The notes: a model not told the origin generated them from the letters alone. A stretch of 64,000 nucleotides of DNA from an uncultured Eubacteriales bacterium (GCA_902767315.1 CACXHB010000043.1:1-64000); one strand, 5' to 3'; counted from the first letter of the stretch, positions 23,916-33,938 are shown. Translations and numbers: made by a program.

Positions 23916-25163
23916 ATGAAAATCAAAAGCTGGATCAAAATTGCGGTCGTCGCCGTTCTGATCGTTCTGGTTGCGTGCCTGGCGCTCAACGGAATTCAGA
24001 TTGGCAAGTACATCGTCACGCCGGTAGGCGACGCAATCAGCCTGGGTCTGGATCTGCAGGGCGGTATCTCTACCGTCTATGTGGCCAAGGACTCTTCGGT
24101 GGAGAACTTCGATTCGCTGATGGAGAGCACCATCTCCGTTCTGCGCACCCGACTGACCAACGCCGGTTATACCGAGGCCACCGTGGCCCGTCAGGGCTCG
24201 GACGCCATTCGCGTGGAAATTCCCGATGTGGATGATCCGCAGCAGGTGGTGGACATCATCGGCAAACCCGCACACCTGGAATTCCGCGACCCCAACGGCA
24301 ACGTGATTCTGGAAGGCGCCAACATCGAATCCTGCGGCGTGGGCTATGACGAGACCACCGGTCAGGCTTATGTGGGCTTCCAGCTGGACGCGGAGGGCAC
24401 CAAGGCCTTTGCCGACGCTACTTCCGAATTCATGGGCAAAACCATCGCCATCTATTTGGACGGCGAGGTCATCTCTTCGCCCACCGTGCAGAGCGTGATT
24501 CCCAATGGTCAGGGCAGCATCACCATGGGCAACCTCTCCGCGGAAGAATCTCAGAAACAGTCTCAGGAACTGGCGCTTCTGATCCAGTCCGGCGCGCTGC
24601 CTCTGGATATTGAAGAAAGCGAAACCCGCGCCATTTCCGCCACCCTGGGCTTCGAGGCCATCGACGGCGCGGTAATCGCCGGTATCGTGGGCCTGTGCCT
24701 GGTGGTGCTGTTCATGATTATCATGTACCGTCTGCCCGGCGTGGCCGCCAGCATGGCGCTGTCCATCTACGTGCTGATCGTGTTCTACGCCCTGGCGATT
24801 TTCAACGCTCAGCTGACGCTGCAGGGCATCGCCGGTATCCTTCTGGGCATCGGCATGGCCGTGGACGCCAACGTCATCATCTTCGAGCGCTTCCGCGAGG
24901 AGTATAAGCTGGGCCGCACGCTGAACAACGCTGTGAAGTTCGGCTTCAAAAACGCCTTCAGCTCCATTATCGATTCCAACGTGACCACCGTCATCGCGGC
25001 TGTAGTGCTGCTGATCTTCGGCACCGGCTCTATCAAGGGCTTTGCTTCCACGCTGATTATCAGCGTCGTGGTCAGCTTCTTTACCGCCACCTTCATTACC
25101 CGGTGGCTGCTGAAGAGCTTCGTCAATCTTGGCTTCACCAAGAAGTGGCTCTACACTCGATAA
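23916..25163 (+). CDS. secD: Protein translocase subunit SecD
   Basis: 415-aa RND-type membrane subunit that assists Sec export. One N-terminal helix (about 7-28), the P1 domain starting ISLGLDLQGGISTVY, then five helices in the C-terminal half with GIAGILLGIGMAVDANVIIFERFREE (the conserved D4-type motif). RBS AGGGAGGA before the ATG at 23916. secF follows 15 bp downstream, so the two are separate genes, unlike the fused SecDF of Bacillus. No insertion like that in secF is seen here. Confidence 0.96.
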   Translation: MKIKSWIKIAVVAVLIVLVACLALNGIQIGKYIVTPVGDAISLGLDLQGGISTVYVAKDSSVENFDSLMESTISVLRTRLTNAGYTEATVARQGSDAIRVEIPDVDDPQQVVDIIGKPAHLEFRDPNGNVILEGANIESCGVGYDETTGQAYVGFQLDAEGTKAFADATSEFMGKTIAIYLDGEVISSPTVQSVIPNGQGSITMGNLSAEESQKQSQELALLIQSGALPLDIEESETRAISATLGFEAIDGAVIAGIVGLCLVVLFMIIMYRLPGVAASMALSIYVLIVFYALAIFNAQLTLQGIAGILLGIGMAVDANVIIFERFREEYKLGRTLNNAVKFGFKNAFSSIIDSNVTTVIAAVVLLIFGTGSIKGFASTLIISVVVSFFTATFITRWLLKSFVNLGFTKKWLYTR

Positions 25164-25178
25164 GGGAGGATACCGAAA

Positions 25179-26780
25179 ATGAAGAGAACGTTTACTGGCA
25201 AAAACCGTATCTTCCTTGCCATTTCCGGCGTAATCATTCTGGTGGCGCTGGTAATGCAGATCTGCGGCGCAGGCATGAACCTGGGCATCGATTTCACCGG
25301 CGGCTCTCTTTTGACCTATTCCGTGGGCGAGAGCTATGATGTGGAAGACGTCTATACCATCCTCAAGGCCGCCGGATACGATCAGTATCAGGTCACCAAG
25401 ACCGAGCCCTCCGAGGCTTCCAACGCCCTGCGTGCGGAGCTGGCCGCTCAGGCCGCCGCCACCCCCGAGGCCACGCTGGAGCCCGAAACCACCGCGGAAG
25501 CGGCCGCTACCGACGCCGCCGAAGCTACCCAGACTCCGGAAGAAACCGCGGAAGCCACCCAGGAGCCCGAAGCCACTGAGGAACCCGCGGCTACCGAAGC
25601 GCCCCTGGGCCTTCTGAACCCCGATAAGTCCGGCATTGCTCAGGATAGCCTCACCGACCTTCAGATTCGCCTGGATCTGGTGGACGAAACCGCCGGCCTG
25701 GAAGACCAGCTGGCAAGCAGCGTCAAGGCCGCCTTCCCGGAAGCCAAGCAGACCGTCTATCACACCGTCACCAGCATCCTGGCCAACGACAAGGGCTATG
25801 ACCAGGCGTTCGTGGGCGGATTCGTGGCCGAATACGAAATCGGCGCGGATTTCGATACCGAAGGTCTGGCGGATACCCTCACCGGCGCGCTGACCGACGC
25901 GGGCTATTCCGTGGCCGATCTGCAGGTTGTGCGCTACGACGCGGCCGCCGAAGCCGCTGCGGAAGCCACCGCCGAACCCGAAGCCACCGTGGACGCTGAG
26001 GCCACCGCCGCTGCGGAAGAAACCGCTGATACGGAAGCCACTGCCGAGCCCGAAGTGACCGCCGAGCCCGAAGCCACTGAAGAACCCGCCGCGGAAACCG
26101 GAACCTCTCTGCGGGTGCTGGTGTCCATCGACAGCCAGACCACCCAGGTGCGCAACATGATCGAAACCGAAATGCGCGCCAAATATCCGGATTTCGTGTT
26201 CGTCACCATTGATCACGTCAGCGCCGTGGCCGGCAAGGATCTGATTTCCAACGCCGTCAAGGCTCTGCTCATCGCCTTCGCCTGCATGCTGGTGTACATT
26301 GCCATCCGCTTCGATTTCTACAGCGGCGTGGTTGCGCTGGGTGCGCTGGTGCACGATGTGCTGATCATGTGCTCCTTCATGGTGTTCTTCCGTGGCGTGT
26401 TCCAGGCCAATTCCCCCTTCATTGCGGCGGTTTTGACCATCGTGGGTTATTCCATCAATAACACCATCATCATCTTCGACCGTATCCGCGAAAACGCCAA
26501 GAAGCCCGGCCAGACTAAGATGGCGAAGATCGACATCGTGGAAATGTCCGTTTCCGCTACCCTGAGCCGCACGGTGAACACCACCATCACCACCATGATT
26601 ACCCTGGTGTGCCTGTTCATCTTCGGCGTGGATTCCATCCGGGAATTCGCCTTCCCGCTGATCGTGGGTATGGTTGCCGGCACCTATTCCTCCCTGCTGC
26701 TCAGCGGTCAGGTCTGGGCTGCCTGGGTGGATAAGATCAACGCCCGGAAGGCCGCCCGCAAAGGCGCCAAGAAGGCCTAA
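25179..26780 (+). CDS. secF: Protein translocase subunit SecF with large low-complexity insertions
   Basis: 533 aa, against about 300 for usual SecF. The SecF core is clear: first helix at about 9-29, GMNLGIDFTGGSLLTYSV, and after residue 340 five helices with ALVHDVLIMCSFM, VGYSINNTIIIFDRIREN and SATLSRTVNTTITTMITL. Within the extracytoplasmic domain lie two segments made almost only of Ala, Glu, Thr, Pro (about 86-144 and 253-308). They flank a 110-residue segment (LGLLNPDKSGIAQDSLTD...) that continues the domain. The frame is open throughout and codon use matches neighbours. Likely functional; the role of the insertions is unknown. Confidence 0.93.
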   Translation: MKRTFTGKNRIFLAISGVIILVALVMQICGAGMNLGIDFTGGSLLTYSVGESYDVEDVYTILKAAGYDQYQVTKTEPSEASNALRAELAAQAAATPEATLEPETTAEAAATDAAEATQTPEETAEATQEPEATEEPAATEAPLGLLNPDKSGIAQDSLTDLQIRLDLVDETAGLEDQLASSVKAAFPEAKQTVYHTVTSILANDKGYDQAFVGGFVAEYEIGADFDTEGLADTLTGALTDAGYSVADLQVVRYDAAAEAAAEATAEPEATVDAEATAAAEETADTEATAEPEVTAEPEATEEPAAETGTSLRVLVSIDSQTTQVRNMIETEMRAKYPDFVFVTIDHVSAVAGKDLISNAVKALLIAFACMLVYIAIRFDFYSGVVALGALVHDVLIMCSFMVFFRGVFQANSPFIAAVLTIVGYSINNTIIIFDRIRENAKKPGQTKMAKIDIVEMSVSATLSRTVNTTITTMITLVCLFIFGVDSIREFAFPLIVGMVAGTYSSLLLSGQVWAAWVDKINARKAARKGAKKA

Positions 26781-26801
26781 AGTATCATAATCCCCTGAAA
26801 T

Positions 26802-26843
26802 GAATTAGGAATCGGACCGCGCTTACGGCCAGGTTCCTAATTC
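26802..26843 (+). terminator. Hairpin between secF and recJ
   Basis: GAATTAGGAA (26802-26811) pairs with TTCCTAATTC (26834-26843). No T-run follows directly, so it may be a weak terminator or an mRNA processing/stability structure between secF and recJ. Confidence 0.5.
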
Positions 26844-26885
26844 GCATATTAAAAACATTTTATCATTCAAAGGCGAGGGCTTCAC

Positions 26886-29183
26886 ATGCACAGATTCATC
26901 CCCAGAAATACGCAGCAGACAGAATTCGAACGTCCGGAAGGCATGCCTCAGGCGCTGCACCGGCTGCTGATGGCCCGGGGAATCGGCTCCGCGGAAGAGG
27001 CCCGCGCCTTTTTGCGTCCTGACGCCTCCATGATGCACGATCCCGCCGCGCTGCGGGGCATTCCCGAAGCGGCGGAACTGATTCGAAACGCAGTGATGCG
27101 GCAGAAAAAAATCTGCGTATATGGCGATTATGACGTGGACGGCGTCAGCGCCTCCTCCATTCTCTATCTCACCCTGCGCCGCATGGGGGCGGACCCAGAG
27201 GTGTACCTGCCCTCCCGGCATACCGAGGGCTACGGCCTGAACGAGACCGCCGTGCGGGCCATTGCCGCCCGGTGCGACGTGCTTGTGACGGTAGACTGCG
27301 GCATCACCAACATCGAGCCCATCCGCATCGCCCGGGAATTGGGCCTGGAAACGGTGGTCACCGACCACCATCGCCCCGGCGAGGCCATTCCGGAGGGTAT
27401 CGTGGTGGATCCGCTGATCGGGGATTATCCGGAGCCCTATTTGTGCGGCGGCGGCGTGGCGCTGAAGCTTTCCCAGGCGCTGCTGGGTCGGGAGGCGGCC
27501 ATGGAATTTTCGGATATCGCCGCCCTGGCCACCGTGGCGGACATCGTGCCCCTCACCGGCGAAAACCGGGTAATTACCCGCCTGGGTCTGGACCGGATGA
27601 ACCGCGTCACCCGGCCGGGACTGAAGGCACTGCAGGAGGTCTCCGGCATGGAGGGCAAGCCCTTTACCTCCGGCGCGCTGGGCTTTCAGATCGGCCCCCG
27701 ACTCAATGCCGCGGGGCGGCTGGGTTCCGCCAAACGCGCCTTTGAATTGCTCACCTGTCAGGAGGAGGGCCGCGCCCGGGCCCTGGCGGTGGAATTAAAC
27801 GCCGAAAATACCCTGCGCAAACAGATTGAAACCGAGATCATGTCCGGGGCAGAGGCGCAGCTGGAAAATTACGATCTTCCCCGGCGCAGGGCCATTGTGC
27901 TGGCGGGGGAAGGCTGGAACAGCGGCGTAATCGGCCTGGCCGCCTCCCGGCTGGTGGAAAAATATCACTATCCTGTGGTAATGATCTCCCTTTCCGACGA
28001 CGTGGGCGTGGCTTCCTGTCGAAGCATTCCCGGCGTGGATATTTTTCAGGCCCTCAGCGCCGTGAGCCATTACTTCTTGCGCTTCGGCGGCCATGCGCAG
28101 GCTGCGGGCTTCACCATCGGCCGCAAGGATATCGACGATTTTCGTCGGGATTTCGAAGCCTGGCTTCAAGAAAACATACCGCCGTCGGTTTATATTCCCG
28201 TGACGGAATACGACGTGGAAGCCAAGCTCAGCGAACTGGATCTGTCCATGGTGCGATTGATGGACGCCTTTGCCCCCACGGGCATGGGCAATCCCGCGCC
28301 GGTGTTCTACAGCCGGGTAAAGGTGACCGAATCCCGGCAAATCGGCAGCGCCGGGGCCCATCTGAGCCTTCGGGTAACCGACGGCACCACCTACATGCGC
28401 GCCGTGGCCTTCAAGGCGGGGGATCGCAAGCGGGATCTGCCGGAGGAATTGGAGATCGCCTATGCGCCGAAGATCAACGATTTCGCCGGGCGGAGCACCG
28501 TGGAACTGGAAGTGAAGGCCTTTGACCGGGCGCCGGCGGGAGAAGCGGGCATTGCCGGGGATTTGGAGTCCTGTTTTGCCCCATTCTTAACAGAAGTGCT
28601 TTATAATAAATCCATTCGGCCCACTGGCGGCGAGCCCATCACGCCCGCGGAACTGAAGCAGCTTTTGCAGCAGTCGCCCCAGGGCACGCTGATCGTGGCA
28701 GGGGACACCGCCGCCGCGGCCCATTGCCCCGGCGTGGACGTGTATTTCGGCCGCTATCCCCAGGATCCCCGGGCCTTTAACGCCCTGTGTATTCTGCCCC
28801 CGGGAAAGCCCCCGGCCATGTACCGGCGGGTCGTCTGGGCAGGCCTGCCGGGGATGGAAGGCGGCATGGAATTGCAGGTTCCCCGGGCGGAATGGACGGC
28901 GGAGTTGCCGGGGGTGGACCAGCTGCGGCGGGCCTATGTGGCCGCAAAGCGCATGCTGGCCCGGCCCGTGAAGGCCGAAAATCTGGATCAATACGCCATG
29001 TGCCTGGCGGACGAATGCTCGTTGAGCGAAACCTGCCTGAAGGCCTGCGTACTGATATTGATGGATTTGGATCTGGTGCGGGATTCGGGAAATTTCCGGC
29101 TGGAAATGGGGCCCTTTAAAAAGATCGACCCCGCGACTTCCCAGGCTTTCCGTAACGCGCAGAAACTAAAAGAGGAGGCGTGA
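26886..29183 (+). CDS. recJ: Single-stranded-DNA-specific exonuclease RecJ
   Basis: 765-aa 5'-3' exonuclease for recombination and mismatch repair. The DHH phosphoesterase motifs are present: CVYGDYDVDGVSASSI, VTVDCGIT and VVTDHHRPGE. DHHA1 follows (GWNSGVIGLAASRLVEKY, FLRFGGHAQAAGFTI), then an OB-type domain and a C-terminal region of about 200 residues as in other Firmicutes RecJ. It lies between secDF and relA, a conserved order; relA begins 3 bp after the stop. Confidence 0.96.
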   Translation: MHRFIPRNTQQTEFERPEGMPQALHRLLMARGIGSAEEARAFLRPDASMMHDPAALRGIPEAAELIRNAVMRQKKICVYGDYDVDGVSASSILYLTLRRMGADPEVYLPSRHTEGYGLNETAVRAIAARCDVLVTVDCGITNIEPIRIARELGLETVVTDHHRPGEAIPEGIVVDPLIGDYPEPYLCGGGVALKLSQALLGREAAMEFSDIAALATVADIVPLTGENRVITRLGLDRMNRVTRPGLKALQEVSGMEGKPFTSGALGFQIGPRLNAAGRLGSAKRAFELLTCQEEGRARALAVELNAENTLRKQIETEIMSGAEAQLENYDLPRRRAIVLAGEGWNSGVIGLAASRLVEKYHYPVVMISLSDDVGVASCRSIPGVDIFQALSAVSHYFLRFGGHAQAAGFTIGRKDIDDFRRDFEAWLQENIPPSVYIPVTEYDVEAKLSELDLSMVRLMDAFAPTGMGNPAPVFYSRVKVTESRQIGSAGAHLSLRVTDGTTYMRAVAFKAGDRKRDLPEELEIAYAPKINDFAGRSTVELEVKAFDRAPAGEAGIAGDLESCFAPFLTEVLYNKSIRPTGGEPITPAELKQLLQQSPQGTLIVAGDTAAAAHCPGVDVYFGRYPQDPRAFNALCILPPGKPPAMYRRVVWAGLPGMEGGMELQVPRAEWTAELPGVDQLRRAYVAAKRMLARPVKAENLDQYAMCLADECSLSETCLKACVLILMDLDLVRDSGNFRLEMGPFKKIDPATSQAFRNAQKLKEEA

Positions 29184-29186
29184 CGC

Positions 29187-31397
29187 ATGGACAATCCGGA
29201 CGCCCTGAACAGACCTTATATTTCCGCGGATGAATTGATCGAGCGCATCCGGCGTTATCATCCGGATGACGACATGGACCTGGTCCGCCGCGCCTATGCC
29301 TTTGGCGAAGAGGCCCATAAAGACAAAAAACGACTGTCCGGGGAGCCGTATTTTATGCACCCCGTGGCCGTGGCAGTTATCCTGACCGACCTGATGCTGG
29401 ACGCCACCACCGTGGCGGCGGGCCTTTTGCACGACTGCGTGGAAGACGTGGACGGCGTGACCATTCAGGTCATCGGCGAACAGTTCGGCTCCGAAGTGGC
29501 GCTGCTGGTAGACGGCGTGACCAAGCTGCGGCAGCTGAATTTCGCCTCCCGGGAAGAGGCTCAGGCGGAAACCCTGCGCAAAATGTTCCTGGCCATGGCC
29601 AAGGACATCCGCGTGGTGCTGATCAAGCTGGCCGATCGGCTGCATAACATGCGCACCCTGAAGACCCAGAAGCCCGAACGTCAGGTGCCCATCGCCCGGG
29701 AGACGCTGGATATCTACGCGCCCCTGGCACATCGTCTGGGCGTATATACCATTAAATGGGAACTGGAAGACCTGGCCCTGCGCTATATCGACCCCAAGGG
29801 CTATTACGACCTGGTGCAAAAGGTGGGCATGAAGCGGGCGGAGCGGGAAAAGCTCATCGCCCAGGTGACCCAGCAGCTGAAGGCCCAATTGCGCCTTTCC
29901 GGCATCAAGTGCGAAATCGACGGCCGGCCCAAGCACTTTTATTCCATCTATCGCAAGATGAAGACCCAGAACAAGACCTTCGATCAGATCAACGACCTGA
30001 TCGCCATCCGGGTCATCGTCAATACCGTGCAGGATTGCTATTTCGCCCTGGGCGTGGTGCATACCCTCTGGCCTCAGGTGCCGGGGCGGTTTAAGGACTA
30101 TATTTCCGTGCCCAAGGCCAATATGTACCAGTCGCTGCACACCACGGTGGTCAACGCCGGCAAACCCTTTGAGGTGCAGATTCGCACCTTCGAAATGCAT
30201 CGCACCGCGGAATACGGCATCGCGGCCCATTGGCGCTACAAAGAGGGCAAGCAGGCCGACGCCACTGACGAGAAGCTCTCCTGGCTCAGGCGCATTCTGG
30301 ATTGGCAGAAGGAAGCCAACGACGCCAGCGATTTCGGCGAAATGCTGAAATTCGACCTGTTTGCGGACGAGGTCTTCGTGTTTACCCCCAAGGGCGATGT
30401 CATTTCGCTGCCCCGGGGCGCGACGCCTCTGGATTTTGCCTATCGCATTCATTCCGCCGTGGGCAACCGCTGCATCGGCGCGAAGATTAACGGGCGCATC
30501 GTGCCCCTGTCCGCCACGCTGAATACCGGCGATTTCTGCGAGGTCATGACCTCCCAATCCTCTCACGGGCCTTCCCGAGACTGGCTGAATATCGTGAAAA
30601 CCAGCGAGGCCAAGGCGAAAATCCGCGCCTGGCTGAAGCGGGAGGGAAAGGAAGAAAACATCGTCAAAGGCCACGAAATGCTGGAACACGAGGCCAAGCG
30701 GCTGGGCTATGTGCTTTCTCAGCTGCTGAAGCCGGAATATCTGGAGGCGCTGTTCAAGCGCTATTCCTTCCAGAACATGGACGATGTGTATTCCGCCCTG
30801 GGCTTCGGCGGGCTGAGCACCATGCAGGTGCTGAACCGGCTGGTGGACGGCTATCGCAAGGATCATAAGATCGAGGCCGAACTGCCGGAACTGCCCACGC
30901 CGGAACAGCACGCCGAACAGAAAAAGAAGATCCCCACCTCCAATTCCAACGGCGTAATTGTAAAAGGCGAAAGCGGCATGCTGGTGCGCTTTGCCCATTG
31001 CTGTACGCCCTTGCCCGGCGACGACATCGTGGGTTATATTACCCGGGGCCGGGGGGTTTCCGTGCATAAGGCCAATTGCCAGAACCTGAAGGATTCCGGC
31101 GTGGAGCCCGACCGGCTCATCGAGGTGGAATGGGAAAGCCATGACGACGCGGCCTATGACGCGGACATTCGCATTAATTGCGTCAATCGAAACGGTCTGC
31201 TGGCGGAGCTGTCCCTGTATTTCGCCTCCATGAACATCAACGTCCAGGCCATTTCCGCCCATCCCGCCAAGAATAAGCGGGAAATGTCCATCATTAACCT
31301 GACCATCACCGTGAAAAACACCCAGCAGCTGGACAAGGTGATTCGCGATCTGGAGCGCAAACCGGACATCGACGAAGTGTTCCGGGTCACTCAGTAA
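29187..31397 (+). CDS. relA: Bifunctional (p)ppGpp synthetase/hydrolase (Rel)
   Basis: 736 aa, full-length RSH protein. The HD hydrolase domain has HPVAVAVILTDL and AAGLLHDCVEDV. The synthetase has FYSIYRKMKTQNKTFDQINDLIAIRV, GRFKDYISVPKANMYQSLHTTV and FEVQIRTFEMH. TGS (VFVFTPKGDVISLPRGATPLDFAY), a helical/zinc-finger region (RFAHCCTPLPGDDIVGYITRGRG) and a C-terminal ACT domain complete it. HD residues are intact, so both activities are expected. Controls the stringent response. Confidence 0.97.
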   Translation: MDNPDALNRPYISADELIERIRRYHPDDDMDLVRRAYAFGEEAHKDKKRLSGEPYFMHPVAVAVILTDLMLDATTVAAGLLHDCVEDVDGVTIQVIGEQFGSEVALLVDGVTKLRQLNFASREEAQAETLRKMFLAMAKDIRVVLIKLADRLHNMRTLKTQKPERQVPIARETLDIYAPLAHRLGVYTIKWELEDLALRYIDPKGYYDLVQKVGMKRAEREKLIAQVTQQLKAQLRLSGIKCEIDGRPKHFYSIYRKMKTQNKTFDQINDLIAIRVIVNTVQDCYFALGVVHTLWPQVPGRFKDYISVPKANMYQSLHTTVVNAGKPFEVQIRTFEMHRTAEYGIAAHWRYKEGKQADATDEKLSWLRRILDWQKEANDASDFGEMLKFDLFADEVFVFTPKGDVISLPRGATPLDFAYRIHSAVGNRCIGAKINGRIVPLSATLNTGDFCEVMTSQSSHGPSRDWLNIVKTSEAKAKIRAWLKREGKEENIVKGHEMLEHEAKRLGYVLSQLLKPEYLEALFKRYSFQNMDDVYSALGFGGLSTMQVLNRLVDGYRKDHKIEAELPELPTPEQHAEQKKKIPTSNSNGVIVKGESGMLVRFAHCCTPLPGDDIVGYITRGRGVSVHKANCQNLKDSGVEPDRLIEVEWESHDDAAYDADIRINCVNRNGLLAELSLYFASMNINVQAISAHPAKNKREMSIINLTITVKNTQQLDKVIRDLERKPDIDEVFRVTQ

Positions 31398-31412
31398 CCG
31401 GAAGGAGAAACC

Positions 31413-31862
31413 ATGCGCATTGTGATACAGCGGGTAAACCACGCCTCCGTTACCGTGGAAGGCGAAACCGTGGGCGCCATCGGCAAAGGCCTGATGGTGC
31501 TGGTGGGCGCTCAGGAGGGAGATACCGCGGAAGACGTGACGTTCCTGGCGGGGAAAATCGCCGGAATGCGGATTTTTGAAGACGAACAGGAGAAAATGAA
31601 CCTGTCCGTGAAGGACGTGGGGGGCAGCGTATTGCTGGTTTCCCAGTTTACCCTGCTGGGAGACGCCCGGCACGGCCGGCGGCCCAGCTTTTCCCACGCC
31701 GCCCGGCCCGAGGACGCGGAACCGCTGGTGGACCAGATGAAAGAGGCGCTGGTGCAAATGGGCGTTCCCACCGAAACCGGACGCTTCCGCACCCATATGA
31801 AGGTCCTGCTGGAAAACGACGGCCCGGTGACCATACTGCTGGACAGCAAGCGGCTCTTCTGA
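31413..31862 (+). CDS. dtd: D-aminoacyl-tRNA deacylase
   Basis: 149 aa, standard Dtd length. [38 protein letters not shown] (the SQFTL motif) and a variant of the GPVT motif in [11 protein letters not shown]. Removes D-amino acids, and glycine from tRNA-Ala, to protect translation. It follows relA by 15 bp, the usual Firmicutes order. Confidence 0.96.
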   Translation: MRIVIQRVNHASVTVEGETVGAIGKGLMVLVGAQEGDTAEDVTFLAGKIAGMRIFEDEQEKMNLSVKDVGGSVLLVSQFTLLGDARHGRRPSFSHAARPEDAEPLVDQMKEALVQMGVPTETGRFRTHMKVLLENDGPVTILLDSKRLF

Positions 31863-31875
31863 GCAATAAAAACGA

Positions 31876-32472
31876 ATGAATGAAGAACGAATCATGAAGA
31901 TTGAAAAAATTGTCTGCGGCGCTTATGCGGAAAACGCCTATTGCATCGATGGGGAACTGCTCATCGACCCGGGCGACGATCTTCCGACCCTTGCCCGGCT
32001 CGCCGGGGGAATCAAGGCCATCCTTCTGACCCACGGGCACTTCGACCACATGCTGGCGGCGGAGGAATTGCAAAAGCGGACGGGCGTTCCGGTCTACGTG
32101 CATCCGCTGGACGCGCCCATGCTTTCGGACGCATCCCTGAGCGCCTACAATCCGGAGGTTTCCAGCCTGCCGCAGCCGGGGCATATCGCCTGTACGGCAT
32201 ATCCCGAAAGCCTGTTTGGCTTCCGCGTGTTGCACACCCCTGGGCATACGCCGGGTTCCGTGTGTCTGTATCGCGAAGAAGAAAAGGTGCTCTTCAGCGG
32301 AGACACCCTGTTCCAGGCGGGCTTCGGCCGCACCGATCTGGCGGGAGGCAGCATGCATCAATTGCTTTCCTCCCTGCGGACGCTGCTGGCGCTGCCCCGG
32401 GATGTACGGGTGTATCCCGGCCATGGAGAAAGCACCACCATTGACGAAGAATGCAGGAGGTACCGAAGGTGA
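31876..32472 (+). CDS. MBL-fold hydrolase, glyoxalase II-like
   Basis: 198 aa (192 if it starts at the second ATG, 31894, which begins MKIEKIVCGAYAENAY). Metal-binding motif LLTHGHFDHMLA, then HTPGHTPGSVCLY, FSGDTLFQAGFGRTD and VYPGHGEST, the glyoxalase II-type arrangement found in the conserved Firmicutes relA-dtd-MBL-hemZ cluster. Substrate unknown; a thioester or a reactive metabolite is likely. It overlaps hemZ by 4 bp (GTGA). Confidence 0.9.
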   Translation: MNEERIMKIEKIVCGAYAENAYCIDGELLIDPGDDLPTLARLAGGIKAILLTHGHFDHMLAAEELQKRTGVPVYVHPLDAPMLSDASLSAYNPEVSSLPQPGHIACTAYPESLFGFRVLHTPGHTPGSVCLYREEEKVLFSGDTLFQAGFGRTDLAGGSMHQLLSSLRTLLALPRDVRVYPGHGESTTIDEECRRYRR

Positions 32473-33938
32473 CGGCGAAATCGGTTTGGCTGAAAACGCC
32501 ATTGACCATCTTTTATCCCGATCTGTGCGACGTCGTTCGCCTTTTCTGGGGGGACGTGTCCATCAGCCCGGACGAGGGCGAAACGGTGATTACCCAGGAA
32601 TGCGCCGAGGGCGGCGCCCACTTTTTCGATTTGTGGAGCTGCGGCGAGGAAACGTACGCCTATCATAAGGAAATCACCACGCAATCGCCCCTGGAATTCA
32701 AACGGCTGCGGAAACGCGCGGCAAAAATGGGGCTGTACGGGCTGATGAAGCAGATGACGGGCGTCACTCCACCCTGGGGGGCGCTGACGGGCATTCGCCC
32801 CACGCGGCTGTTGTACGAGGGCATGGAACACGGCCTGCCCCGGGACCTGGCCATGCGGCGGCTGACGGCGGAATACGACGTTTCCCCGGAACGGGCGGCG
32901 CTGCTTCGGGACATCAGCCTGATGCAGGAAGGCCTCCGGGAAATGCCGGAAAACGCCTTTGATCTGTACATCGGTATTCCCTTCTGCACCACCCGCTGCG
33001 CCTATTGCTCCTTCTCTTCCGGAGAATTGGGCAAGGGCAAGCTGGTAAAGCCCTATGTGGATGCGCTGCTGCACGAAATCGCCGTCTGCGGAGAGATGAT
33101 GCGCCGGGCGGGGCGGAAGGTTCGCGCCGCCTATATAGGCGGCGGTACGCCCACGTCCATTCCCTGCGCCGATCTGGAAAGAATCCTCGCGGCGGCCCAG
33201 GAACAGTTCCCGGGGGCGGTGGAATGGACGGTGGAAGCGGGACGGCCCGATACCATCGATCCGGAGAAGCTTTCCATGCTGCGCCGCCGCGGCGTGGGCC
33301 GCATTTCCGTGAATCCGCAGACCTTCTGCGATGAAACCCTCCGGCGAGTGGGCCGCGCCCATACCGGGGAAGATACCGTCCGCGCCTATCGTCAGGCCCG
33401 GGAAGCGGGCTTTGAGGACATTAATATGGATCTCATCGCCGGCCTGCCGGGAGAGGATCTGGATATTTTCCGGAAAACCCTGGAAAAGGTGGTAGAGCTG
33501 AACCCCGACAGCGTTACCGTGCACTCCCTGGCCATCAAGCGCTCCAGCCGGCTCCACGAACAATTGCACGTGAACGAGGGTGGACACACCCGGGTCAACG
33601 AAAAGCAGGCGGGGGAGATGATCGACCTGGCCCGACAGACCCTGACCCGGGGCGGCTGGCAGCCTTATTATCTCTATCGCCAGAAATACATGGCCGGCAA
33701 CCTGGAAAACGTGGGCTACGCCAAGCCCGGCAAGGCCTGCCTGTATAACATCGGCAACATGGAAGAAACCGCCAGCGTGCTGGCCCTGGGGGCGGGCGCC
33801 ATTACCAAGTGGATTTACGACCGGGAACTGCGCATCGAACGGGCCCCCAACGTGAAAAACATCGAGGAGTACATCGCCCGGGTGGACGAAATGTGCCAGC
33901 GGAAGCGGGCACTGATTCTGGAGGACCCCGAGGCATGA
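32469..33938 (+). CDS. hemZ: Coproporphyrinogen dehydrogenase-like radical SAM protein HemZ
   Basis: 489 aa. The N-terminal domain of about 160 residues (with WGALTGIRPTRLL) and the radical SAM core with YIGIPFCTTRCAYCSF (CxxxCxYC cluster), AAYIGGGTPTSI and MDLIAGLPGED match HemZ. It is expected to take part in oxygen-independent heme or related tetrapyrrole synthesis, though several HemN/HemZ relatives have other roles. The GTG at 32469 has GGAGG 8 bp upstream and overlaps the MBL gene stop. Confidence 0.9.
   Translation: MTAKSVWLKTPLTIFYPDLCDVVRLFWGDVSISPDEGETVITQECAEGGAHFFDLWSCGEETYAYHKEITTQSPLEFKRLRKRAAKMGLYGLMKQMTGVTPPWGALTGIRPTRLLYEGMEHGLPRDLAMRRLTAEYDVSPERAALLRDISLMQEGLREMPENAFDLYIGIPFCTTRCAYCSFSSGELGKGKLVKPYVDALLHEIAVCGEMMRRAGRKVRAAYIGGGTPTSIPCADLERILAAAQEQFPGAVEWTVEAGRPDTIDPEKLSMLRRRGVGRISVNPQTFCDETLRRVGRAHTGEDTVRAYRQAREAGFEDINMDLIAGLPGEDLDIFRKTLEKVVELNPDSVTVHSLAIKRSSRLHEQLHVNEGGHTRVNEKQAGEMIDLARQTLTRGGWQPYYLYRQKYMAGNLENVGYAKPGKACLYNIGNMEETASVLALGAGAITKWIYDRELRIERAPNVKNIEEYIARVDEMCQRKRALILEDPEA

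Noticed and set aside
25440-26090. Frameshift or assembly error in secF creating the repeats
   Set aside because: The frame stays open, both halves of SecF are in the same frame, and the insertions use the same frame with balanced codons.
23796-26354. An 852-codon open frame antisense to secD-secF
   Set aside because: Low-complexity Gly/Phe/His composition mirrors the repetitive secF codons; no start signal, promoter or homology.
29166-31895. A 909-codon open frame antisense to relA
   Set aside because: The sense strand encodes a complete Rel protein with all motifs; the antisense product has no domain.
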